NCBI GenBank assembly: GCA_009908745.1
Contig: JAAAOU010000122.1
Span: 1-33,431 of the forward strand
Direction of reading: 5' to 3'
DNA: 33,431 bases
From: Bacteroidota bacterium
GTDB lineage: Bacteria > Bacteroidota > Bacteroidia > Chitinophagales > Saprospiraceae
Under the pieces are notes generated by a model. The model worked only from the letters and a program-made list of their open reading frames with translations, did no database searches and had not been told where the DNA came from. Shown here in pieces: positions 8,275-16,124 of the stretch. How positions within the stretch are numbered: position 1 is the stretch's first letter; every line of letters begins with the position of its first letter. Both the position numbers and the translations under genes were made by a program.

Positions 8275-11200
8275 ATGATGAAGACATTTTTATCTCTAAT
8301 CTGTGGCTTGCTCTGCCTCACAGCGGTACAAGCCCAGCAAAATTTCTGGCAACCTGCCGAAGCCAAAGGGGCACTGCACGCTGAGCAAGTACGCAGTACG
8401 ATGCGGCTCACAAACTTCAAGAGCATGCAACTCGACTTCGACGGGCTACGTATAGCACTGGCTGATGCGCCACAGGAGTACACGCAAGCTGCACAGACGG
8501 CTGCCCCTGAGGTCATGCTGCCGATGCCGGATGGCCGGCTGGAAGCATTCTCCGTGGTGTATTCACCCATTATGGCTCCCGGATTGGCGGCGCGCTATCC
8601 CAATATCGCCACTTTTAAGGTCTACAGCCAAGAACGGCCAGCAGTGAGCGGCCGTATCGGTTTTGGGCCCGATCGGTTTCACGCCTTTTTGCAGACGCCC
8701 GAGGGTGGGGTATTTATCGACCCGCTCTACAAAGGGGCGAGTGAATTCTACAGCGTTTTCTACACCGCCGATGTGGATGTGCCAGCGCATATTGCAGCTA
8801 ACCTTGCCTGCGGCTTTGAAGCCGGTAGTGCGGGGTTGGGCCATAAGAGCAAAACTGAACAATTGGAGACCCGAAGCCTCGATGCGGTATCCCTCTACAA
8901 GTATACTTTCGGCCTGGCGACCTCTGGCGAATTCGCCTCTTACCACGGTGCTTCAACCAAGCAAGCCGTCATGCAAAAAGTCGTTGAAATCATGAACCGG
9001 TCCAATCAGGTTCTAGAGAACGATGTGGCTGTCCGCTTGGAATTGGCTGAAAACACCGATGATGCTTTTTTCTTGAGCACTAACGACGACCCTTTCAACG
9101 ATGGCTCCGATGTGCCAAATTCTTACCAGCAGACCCCCACAATTCTGAACGAGATAATCGGGCAGGACAATTACGATATAGGCCATTCATTCATCGCTTT
9201 CTGCGGTGGTGGCGTAGTGGGTATTGGCGGTGGCAATGCTTGCAATGAGAACCTAAATAGTGGAAATTTTAAGGGTTTCGGTATTTCCTGCCAGTTTGAG
9301 CAAAACGATTTGTTCGCCGTGGAAATCGTTTGCCACGAGGTAGGCCACCAACTGAGCGCTTCTCATACTTTCAACAACTGCGAAAACAACGAACCCAATA
9401 TTACCGAGGCCACCGCTTATGAGCCCGGCGGTGGGAGCACCATTATGTCTTACACCAGCGCCTGCGGTTCGCAGACCATACAGTCTAGTGCCGATCCCTA
9501 CTTCCACTCGGCCAATGTAGAGCAGATCCTACAGTACACACGGGTAGACGCCGGCAGCGGATGCGCGGAGGTGATTGCCGTTGAGAACAATGCACCAACG
9601 GTTACACTTTCCTACACCGATGGGTTTCGCATACCGATTGAGACACCATTTGAGCTGACAGCGGCGGGCAGCGACCCCGATGGCGACGATATCACCTACT
9701 GCTGGGAGCAGTTCGACTTGGGGCCTTTGTCTCCGGTAGGCAGCCCCATTATGAACGCCCCGATTTTCCGCAGCTTTTTGCCCACGAGCTCCCCCACGCG
9801 CGTGTTCCCGCGCTTGGATAAGATAATCAATAACGACTTTGACAATTCGGAGGTGCTGCCCGCCTATGGACGGGACCTGACCTTCCGCTGCACCGTACGC
9901 GACAATCACGAAGAAGCCGGTGGTACCGCTTGGCAGGAAGTCCGCTTCCGGGCAGCTGGCAACGCAGGGCCGTTCTTGGTCACCGCACCTAACGAAAGCA
10001 TGACGATGAACGCGGGGGATTACACGGAAATCACCTGGGATGTGGCAAATACAGACCGTGCGCCCGTCAATTGCCAGTACGTCGATGTGCTTTTGTCGGT
10101 AGACGGTGGTTTTACCTACCCTTACACCCTGACGGCAGGAACCCCGAACGACGGGAGCGTAATGGTCAACCTGCCCGCCGATGTGGTAACCGACGAGGCC
10201 CGTATCCGCGTACAGGCGTCTGACAATATTTTCTTTGACATCAGCGATGCCGACTTTACCATTGAGCCGGCACAGGAGCCTGGTTTTACAGCCGCCTTGG
10301 CACCGGTGGCTTTTCCGCTGGTTTGCCTGCCGGCCGAAGAGCTGGTGGTAAATATCAGTACAGATTCCCTATTGGGCTTTGACTCTACGCTGACGCTGTC
10401 GCTGATCGGGGGCTTGCCGCAAGGGGCTGCAGCCAACTTTGACAATGATCAAATTCTGCCGGGCGAAAGCACGAATTTGCGGATATCCATCCCACAGCTA
10501 GCGGTGCGTGATACCTTTGATTTGCAGGTGGACCTCAGCGCGGAGGGTTTTGGGACGGAGAGCCGCGAGCTGCGGATTGTCGCTCAGGGGAATGATTTTT
10601 CCGCCCTACAGTTGATGACCCCAGAGGATGGTACAGCGGATATCGTTATCTCTACCATTTTCACTTGGGTGGATGTCCCCAACGCTGATGAATACGAGTT
10701 CCAATTGGCGACCAGCCCGGCATTTGGCGACAGCACCATCTACTCGGAAGTCGGCGTGTTGGATGCTTCCGATTTTGTACCGGATGATTTGGAGCTGGAA
10801 CGCAACAACTTCTTCTACTGGCGCGTCCGGCCTATTAATGACTGCGGGACCGGCCCTTGGGCCCCTACTTCAGTTTTCCGGACAGCTAGTACCGATTGCA
10901 TAGTGTATCAGCCTACGGATTTACCCATTAATGTGCCGAGCCAGCCGAACGTGAAGCAATCGCGTATTCTCATACAGGAAGAGGGTACGATTACGGACAT
11001 CAATATCTCGGATGTGGATATCTCTTTCACGCCCATCAACGCCCTGCGTTTGACCTTGGAGTCCCCCATCGGCACCCGGGCGGTGCTGTTCGATCAGGAT
11101 TGCCTGAACACCGGCTTGCTCCGCGTAGGCTTTGACGACGAGGCACCGAGTGGGGTCAATTGCCCGCCCATTTCTTTTGCGTTGGCACAACCCGAAGAGC

Positions 11201-11943
11201 CGCTGTCCACTTTTGATGGCGAAAATACCGCTGGGGAGTGGAACTTGGAATTGGAAGTAGTCAACGAAGGATCAAGCACGGGCAATTTCAGAGACTGGAA
11301 CATCGAATTCTGCGGTACTACCGTCCCGCCTAAGCCCAACTTGCTCGTGAATGAAACGCTGTTTGTACCGCCGGGGGAAAGTAACATTATCACCACAGAG
11401 CAGCTCGCTGCTTCTGACGACAACTACGGGCCCTCCCAAGTGAAATTCCGCCTCATTGAGACGCCGGAACATGGTACGCTGCTCCGGGGAGGGGAACCTT
11501 TGGTGGAAAATGACCACTTTCTACAGGTCACTATTGACGGTTTCAACCTGAGCTACCAACACGATGGCAGCGACGCGGTAACCGATGAGTTCCGCTTTAT
11601 CGTGGAAAATCCAGAGGAGGGCTTTATTCCGGTCCAGACCTTCCGTATCGAAGTGGACGAAGACGCTGTGGTCAGCACCAAAGTAGTAGAAGTGGAGCAA
11701 TCCTTTACGCTCTTCCCCAACCCTGCTAGCAACGAGGTGTTGTTGCAAATGGAGCGTCCAACCGATGCGCCGGCACAAGTGATGCTGACGAACCTGCAGG
11801 GGCAGTTGCTGCAGCAGCGGGCCTTCCCGCAGGGCGAGCGTCAATTGAGCCTAGAGACAGCCAATTTGCCGCAAGGCATTTACTTGGTGATCCTACAGTC
11901 GGCCGACAGCCGCAAAGCTGAAAAGCTGATTATCCAACGATAA
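8275..11943 (+). CDS. Secreted reprolysin-like zinc metalloprotease with P domain and type IX sorting domain (paralogue 2)
   Basis: A 1222-residue paralogue of the preceding protease with the same domain order. The ATG at 8275 (or the adjacent one at 8278) starts a signal peptide MMKTFLSLICGLLCLTAVQAQ; the longer frame from 8182 adds a charged, non-signal extension and was rejected. Catalytic motif HEVGHQLSASH (354-364) with Met-turn STIMSY; TYCWEQFDLGP module; P domain about 892-1013 (EGTITDINI to WNIEFC); cadherin-like segment with EHGTLLRGGEP and SYQHDGSDAVTDEFRFIV; Por sorting domain from FTLFPNPASNEV (about 1144) to KLIIQR. Conservation with paralogue 1 is highest around NCQYVDxxLSVDGGFTYPYTL and the P domain. 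The loop before the zinc helix differs (glycine-rich GGGVVGIGGGNACNEN), so specificity may have diverged. Confidence 0.9.
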   Translation: MMKTFLSLICGLLCLTAVQAQQNFWQPAEAKGALHAEQVRSTMRLTNFKSMQLDFDGLRIALADAPQEYTQAAQTAAPEVMLPMPDGRLEAFSVVYSPIMAPGLAARYPNIATFKVYSQERPAVSGRIGFGPDRFHAFLQTPEGGVFIDPLYKGASEFYSVFYTADVDVPAHIAANLACGFEAGSAGLGHKSKTEQLETRSLDAVSLYKYTFGLATSGEFASYHGASTKQAVMQKVVEIMNRSNQVLENDVAVRLELAENTDDAFFLSTNDDPFNDGSDVPNSYQQTPTILNEIIGQDNYDIGHSFIAFCGGGVVGIGGGNACNENLNSGNFKGFGISCQFEQNDLFAVEIVCHEVGHQLSASHTFNNCENNEPNITEATAYEPGGGSTIMSYTSACGSQTIQSSADPYFHSANVEQILQYTRVDAGSGCAEVIAVENNAPTVTLSYTDGFRIPIETPFELTAAGSDPDGDDITYCWEQFDLGPLSPVGSPIMNAPIFRSFLPTSSPTRVFPRLDKIINNDFDNSEVLPAYGRDLTFRCTVRDNHEEAGGTAWQEVRFRAAGNAGPFLVTAPNESMTMNAGDYTEITWDVANTDRAPVNCQYVDVLLSVDGGFTYPYTLTAGTPNDGSVMVNLPADVVTDEARIRVQASDNIFFDISDADFTIEPAQEPGFTAALAPVAFPLVCLPAEELVVNISTDSLLGFDSTLTLSLIGGLPQGAAANFDNDQILPGESTNLRISIPQLAVRDTFDLQVDLSAEGFGTESRELRIVAQGNDFSALQLMTPEDGTADIVISTIFTWVDVPNADEYEFQLATSPAFGDSTIYSEVGVLDASDFVPDDLELERNNFFYWRVRPINDCGTGPWAPTSVFRTASTDCIVYQPTDLPINVPSQPNVKQSRILIQEEGTITDINISDVDISFTPINALRLTLESPIGTRAVLFDQDCLNTGLLRVGFDDEAPSGVNCPPISFALAQPEEPLSTFDGENTAGEWNLELEVVNEGSSTGNFRDWNIEFCGTTVPPKPNLLVNETLFVPPGESNIITTEQLAASDDNYGPSQVKFRLIETPEHGTLLRGGEPLVENDHFLQVTIDGFNLSYQHDGSDAVTDEFRFIVENPEEGFIPVQTFRIEVDEDAVVSTKVVEVEQSFTLFPNPASNEVLLQMERPTDAPAQVMLTNLQGQLLQQRAFPQGERQLSLETANLPQGIYLVILQSADSRKAEKLIIQR

Positions 11944-11983
11944 GGATCAGCTGGGCTACAGCATACAGCATATATTTTGGTGA

Positions 11984-12015
11984 GGGGTTGGAGTGTAAGC
12001 TTACGCTTCAACCCC
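11984..12015 (+). terminator. Long palindrome between protease 2 and the vWA gene, probable terminator
   Basis: A 32-nt near-perfect palindrome with arms GGGGTTGGAGTGTAAG (11984-11999) and CTTACGCTTCAACCCC (12000-12015). Fourteen of 16 pairs match and the other two are G-T. It sits 41 bp after the protease stop and is followed by TTATCTTT, a weak T-tract. It also overlaps the -33 region of the next candidate promoter, so an operator role is possible. Confidence 0.5.
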
Positions 12016-12016
12016 T

Positions 12017-12024
12017 TATCTTTG
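12017..12024 (+). promoter_or_regulatory. Candidate -7 element of TPR/vWA gene
   Basis: TATCTTTG is an exact match to TAnnTTTG, 19 bp before the ATG at 12044, giving a leader of roughly 10-15 nt. The -33 position falls inside the palindrome and shows no TTG at ideal spacing. Confidence 0.45.
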
Positions 12025-12043
12025 TGAGAAAGAGAAAACGTAC

Positions 12044-13450
12044 ATGCCCAATCTTCCCGTGAACAATATAAAAACAGTCTTGGGGCTGCTATTGCTGATT
12101 AGCTTTGGCATGGCACCGGCGGGCAATCGCCAAAAAGCGGCGTTCAAGGCCCATTATAAAGGGCTGCTTCACTATGGTGAGGCACACTACGGCCGGGCGG
12201 CAAATCAATTTGAAAAAGCCCACAGCATACTGCCGGAGAACTATACCTTCAACCTGTCTTTGGCTTTGGCACTCAGCCGGGTGGGCCGGGCAGAGGAAGG
12301 GCTGGGCTTGCTGCAGCGTAGCGGCCACCTACTCTCCGCGAGTGACCCGAGCTACGAGCAAAAGCAGGCGACGGCGCAGTTCATCCGGGGTATGATTCTG
12401 TTGCACGCCGGGCGCGCTGGGCAAGCGCTACGCCCGCTACAACTGAGTATAGACCGGCAGCAGGCGCTGGGCGACCCCAAGAAACTCAGCATTTATCACA
12501 ATGCCCTAGGGTATGCCTATCTGCTCAATCAGGGCGGCAGCGACCACGGAGACAGCCTCGGTATGCACTACCATGTGCACAAGCAGGATTTGATGCGGGC
12601 GCTCGCCGAGTTTGACCAAGCGGTAACCTACGACAAGAGCAACCCTAATGCCTTGTACAATTACTACTTGGTACGTGATACGCTAGGCCTAGAGGGTATG
12701 GAAGAATATATGGCTGGGCAGGACTCTGCAATCGTGCGGGAACCGGGCAGCGTACCCGGCAACACCGACCGGACGCTACAGTTCACCGATTACGAGGAGC
12801 TGGTTTTTCTATTGGATATTTCCGGCTCTATGGTCATGGAAAAAGTGCCCTGCATGGGCAGCAACCGCTTCGATGTAATGAAGCAGACGGCGCTGTTTGT
12901 GCTCGACAGCCTGCCGCCGGATATCCAAATTGGATTGGGGACAGTAGATGGGGACTGCGGGACTGAGCCCCACGCCTGGGACACAGTGGGGGCACTCAGC
13001 CGCTACGATATGCGATACCGCCTGCAGTTTTTGCCCCCCAATGGCACCACCCCCTTGCTGGAACGCCTGCAAGCCTGCCCGGAGCTGTTTAGTGAACGGG
13101 AAGGCGTGCGGAAGTCTATCTTCCTCATTAGCGACGGGGCCAACATCTGCCGCTCCGGTGGCGTGGATATCTGTAGCTGGGCAGAAAGGCTGGCGCAGCG
13201 CAAAATCACCATTAATATCCTCACTTTCCTCGATGCGGTGCAAAGCAATACCAATGCTTTCGCCGAATACGGCTGCTTGGCGGAAAATACCGGCGGCAGT
13301 ATTCTCTACATGGACAACTACCGCTGCGGTTACGAATACTTCGGGGCTTCTCTGGTGGAAAGCGAGCAGCCCCGCGTGCCCAACTTGCAGAAAGTGCAGT
13401 GCTGGGGACCGGCAGTGAAGAACCTCTGGGCGTTCTCGCTGAAGGAGTAG
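12044..13450 (+). CDS. Exported TPR and von Willebrand factor A domain protein
   Basis: 468 residues. A hydrophobic segment at about 10-26 (VLGLLLLISFGMAPAG) acts as a signal peptide or anchor. Residues about 35-220 form helical TPR-like repeats, for example HYGRAANQFEKAHSILPENYTFNLSL. Residues about 250-440 are a vWA domain with a complete MIDAS metal site: DISGS (258-262), the TTP threonine in NGTTPL, and D364 in SDGANIC. Many cysteines in the vWA half (GDCG, NICRSGG, DICSW, GCLAE, YRCGY) suggest disulfides outside the cytoplasm. vWA domains usually mediate metal-dependent protein binding, so this may be an adaptor or sensor. There is no type IX sorting domain. The gene converges on the next one with 6 bp between stops. 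Confidence 0.8.
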   Translation: MPNLPVNNIKTVLGLLLLISFGMAPAGNRQKAAFKAHYKGLLHYGEAHYGRAANQFEKAHSILPENYTFNLSLALALSRVGRAEEGLGLLQRSGHLLSASDPSYEQKQATAQFIRGMILLHAGRAGQALRPLQLSIDRQQALGDPKKLSIYHNALGYAYLLNQGGSDHGDSLGMHYHVHKQDLMRALAEFDQAVTYDKSNPNALYNYYLVRDTLGLEGMEEYMAGQDSAIVREPGSVPGNTDRTLQFTDYEELVFLLDISGSMVMEKVPCMGSNRFDVMKQTALFVLDSLPPDIQIGLGTVDGDCGTEPHAWDTVGALSRYDMRYRLQFLPPNGTTPLLERLQACPELFSEREGVRKSIFLISDGANICRSGGVDICSWAERLAQRKITINILTFLDAVQSNTNAFAEYGCLAENTGGSILYMDNYRCGYEYFGASLVESEQPRVPNLQKVQCWGPAVKNLWAFSLKE

Positions 13451-13456
13451 CACCGG

Positions 13457-14308
13457 TCAATCCAAGGCTTCGAGCACCGGCGTTTCCGCTTTGCCAGGCG
13501 ACTGGTTGAAAAGGCGGGCGTATTGCTCGTACAGTTCGGGCAGCAAGGCATAAAACTGCTGCGGGAACGTGAAAAAATGGGCAATACTCACGGCCCGGAG
13601 CGGGATATCGTCCAAATTAATCCACTCCCCAATCCATTCGCGGGTGAAGCCGCTGATCTGCTGTAGCTCTTGCCAGTGCGTGTCGGAAAGCGCTGGAAAT
13701 GCCAAGTCAGGGAAAGAACGTTCAAATACCTTGGCATACTCATGCAAGCCGATATTGTAGAACTTATGCGGCGTAAAAAAGCCTTTCATCAGCTGTTCTG
13801 CCGAGAAAAGTATAGCCCCGTCCTCTTCGTATATCTCCGAGGCGTGGTAATTCTCCGGATACTGCGGGGAGGGGAATGGCTGCGGGAAGAAAATCAGGTG
13901 CTCGAACGTATTCATCAAAAAGTCCCGCTTGCCAAACGTCAGTTGTACTGCACAGGCGGCGGCTACCACTTTCAAGTCTGGCGATACCTCATCCATACCT
14001 TTGGCTATAAAGTCGTTGGCTTCAACGTACAGCGCCACCCGGTGCCGAAAACGCTTTTGCTCCGGTTCGGCGAGCCGCTGGTAGTACGGCAGGAAACGCT
14101 CTAACAGGCCTCGTAGCTTTCCCGTGAGATCAGGCGGGTAGCGCTGGTACCACCACCAATTGACCTGTGGGCTCAGGGTGAAAATGAGTGCCAGCCCGAT
14201 CACAAAGGGCACGATATAGGCACTGTAGCGCGTATCCACTTCCCAAGTCAGGTACAGGAAGATTAAAGCACCAAGTACAAAGGGGATGGATAGAATACGA
14301 GCGGGCAT
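13457..14308 (-). CDS. Membrane-anchored MtfA/M90-like protein lacking the zinc motif (probable pseudoenzyme)
   Basis: 283 residues. Two hydrophobic stretches at the N-terminus (about 4-20 and 29-46) are followed by a cytoplasmic MtfA-like (peptidase M90, glucose-regulated metallopeptidase) domain: LLERFLPYYQRLAEPEQKRFRHRV, then HLIFFPQPFPSPQYPENYHASEIYEEDGAILFSAEQL, then NIGLHEYAKVFE. Active family members have HExxH at this last position; here it is H189-E-Y-A-K193, so the second zinc histidine is replaced by Lys. The downstream Glu-containing segment reads IPLRAVSIAHFF with no obvious third ligand. Catalysis is therefore unlikely. It lies 41 bp downstream of the giant-gene operon on the same strand and may be its fifth gene. 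Confidence 0.72.
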   Translation of the reverse strand: MPARILSIPFVLGALIFLYLTWEVDTRYSAYIVPFVIGLALIFTLSPQVNWWWYQRYPPDLTGKLRGLLERFLPYYQRLAEPEQKRFRHRVALYVEANDFIAKGMDEVSPDLKVVAAACAVQLTFGKRDFLMNTFEHLIFFPQPFPSPQYPENYHASEIYEEDGAILFSAEQLMKGFFTPHKFYNIGLHEYAKVFERSFPDLAFPALSDTHWQELQQISGFTREWIGEWINLDDIPLRAVSIAHFFTFPQQFYALLPELYEQYARLFNQSPGKAETPVLEALD

Positions 14309-14349
14309 GGGTGATAACTTTTGGGGGGAAGATACGAAATGCTGAACAT

Positions 14350-16116
14350 TTACTTCTCCCGCAAACTATCAAACTGTAGCCCGCTATTTCCCTGCCCGCG
14401 CCCGTTGCGCTTGTGGAAACCGCTCCAGAGCGACACCCGGCCGTTGTACCAGCGCGCCCGCTGCCAACTGCGGCTGACGCGGATGCCGGCTTTCGGTACT
14501 TCCTCCTCGGGTATGAAGAAGGGCTGATAACTTGGGCCGTCCAAGCCGGGCCGAAGCAAGCTGGTCTGGGGCCGGATACGTTCTATGCGCAATCCTTCGT
14601 AGACTCGGGGCATAGCAGCGCGTTGCAACCGTACGGCTCCGCCGCCATTCGGGACCTGCACGGCTTTGAACGGTATCCAGTATTCCGGTACCTCGGTAGC
14701 TAGTTTGTACTGTACCTTGGCGTCATTTTCCGCCGCCGTTGCCGGGCTGCTGCCGGATACCTCTTCAGACAACCGCTGCAAGTAGGTGGCTACATCTAAG
14801 GCTGCAACATTGCCTTCGCGCCGCCCATCGATACCATCTGGTACGAAGTGCTCGATCCCCCAAACCATATTCGCCATTTCATCGCGGGCCAGATAGACCT
14901 CCTCTACGTTCGGGCTCTCTTTCAGGTCGACTACGGTAGGGGGCAAGAACAGGTATTGATCGTCCTGGTTGGAAGGTTGCAGTGCGCCGCTCAGGCGGAA
15001 GTAGCTCCAAGCTTCGCTATTTGGGGCCTTTTGGTAATGGCGGGCGGTGGTCCACTCCCCAAATACGTTACGGATTTTGAGCTCCTCAATATCCAGCAGC
15101 CCACCTACCGGGACACGCAGGGGCAGCAGGAACCAGTCATTGCTGTACATTAGACCAAATTCCATCAGCGCCAGACGGCCAGACTGGGTGGCGCTAGCTT
15201 CTAATGCCAAGAGGTTGATCTTGCTGTCTTCCATTTCCCACCACCGGGCAGCCGGCATACCCGGGTATGCTACCTCTGCGGGTATGCGGTGGCTTATCTT
15301 TGGCGTTGTGGACGACTCTTGGCTATCAAGGCTGGAGGATTGCACCTGGAAAGAAAACCACTCCAGCCGGCCCTCGTAGTACTCCTCGGCGCCAAGCTGC
15401 ATAGCCGCCTGTTCCTTAGCTTCCAGATGGGCTTGAAAACGGTACTCCATGCGTTCGGGCCGCCAAGCGTCTTTGGTTTCATCGACGGGCTGATTGTATT
15501 GCTGGTCAAACCATGCTACCCAGTCGTTGCCAACCGCGTCGGCCTTGGCGTTTGTCCCGTCGGTAAATTCGGACAGCTTTTTGCCGGACCGCAGTGCATC
15601 GTAGAGCTTGCCCCCGTCTAGCGCACCGGTTTGCACAGCGGCGTGCATCCAGCTTTGCAGGCTGCGGTTACTAAGCTTAGTGGCGTTTTCTTGCCGATCC
15701 TCAATGCTAGTATCGGCATCGAGCGTGAACTTTAAATCGTCGTGCTGGCGTAGGCCGGTAATAATCATTTCTGCTCCACGGTCCAATTCGCGCCGCAGCA
15801 TCCGCTGTAGTTGCCGGCCCATTTCGATACGCAGCGGCACGCCTGCTTGAACGGCCACTCTTTCGACTTCTGCCTCCAGCGGTTGCTGCCCGGTATACGC
15901 TACGGGTGTATTACCGTCCACCGATAGTTCTTGCAGTGGGTAATGCTGCCATTTGACACGTGCTTCAGCGGGTGAGCCGTTGTCGGAGCCCGCAAACTCG
16001 CCGGTTTGCCACTGTCGGCAGAGCATCCATTGGGGGTCGTAAATCCGGTTGCCCAGGTTTTCGTCAAATCGCTCGCTGCGGGCGCGCAATTCTAATCGGT
16101 TCCAAAGTATAGGCAT
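14350..16116 (-). CDS. Uncharacterised 588-aa protein, fourth gene of the giant-gene operon
   Basis: I do not recognise a function. The conserved-looking N-terminus is MPILWNRLELRARSERFDENLG followed by DPQWMLCRQWQTGEF (27-41) and a GSDNGSP turn. I recall this W-rich pattern (DPLWMLxRQWQxGEF) from unannotated proteins in actinobacteria, myxobacteria and cyanobacteria, but could not check. Later parts include a segment with DWFLLPLRVPVGGLLDIEELKIRNVFGEWT, PDGIDGRREGNVAALDVATYL, and a basic, aromatic end (VSRSWQRARWYNGRVSLW). There is no signal peptide, transmembrane segment or nucleotide-binding motif, so it is predicted soluble and cytoplasmic. It starts 8 bp after the previous stop, so translation is probably coupled. 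Confidence 0.8.
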   Translation of the reverse strand: MPILWNRLELRARSERFDENLGNRIYDPQWMLCRQWQTGEFAGSDNGSPAEARVKWQHYPLQELSVDGNTPVAYTGQQPLEAEVERVAVQAGVPLRIEMGRQLQRMLRRELDRGAEMIITGLRQHDDLKFTLDADTSIEDRQENATKLSNRSLQSWMHAAVQTGALDGGKLYDALRSGKKLSEFTDGTNAKADAVGNDWVAWFDQQYNQPVDETKDAWRPERMEYRFQAHLEAKEQAAMQLGAEEYYEGRLEWFSFQVQSSSLDSQESSTTPKISHRIPAEVAYPGMPAARWWEMEDSKINLLALEASATQSGRLALMEFGLMYSNDWFLLPLRVPVGGLLDIEELKIRNVFGEWTTARHYQKAPNSEAWSYFRLSGALQPSNQDDQYLFLPPTVVDLKESPNVEEVYLARDEMANMVWGIEHFVPDGIDGRREGNVAALDVATYLQRLSEEVSGSSPATAAENDAKVQYKLATEVPEYWIPFKAVQVPNGGGAVRLQRAAMPRVYEGLRIERIRPQTSLLRPGLDGPSYQPFFIPEEEVPKAGIRVSRSWQRARWYNGRVSLWSGFHKRNGRGQGNSGLQFDSLREK

Positions 16117-16124
16117 AGCGTCAT

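Noticed and set aside
12809-13453. 214-codon antisense frame across the vWA gene, and similar long antisense frames such as 25354-25947 and 28638-29192
   Set aside because: They mirror GC-rich codon use of well-supported genes, have low-complexity Ser/Pro/Arg-rich or His-rich products and show no domains.
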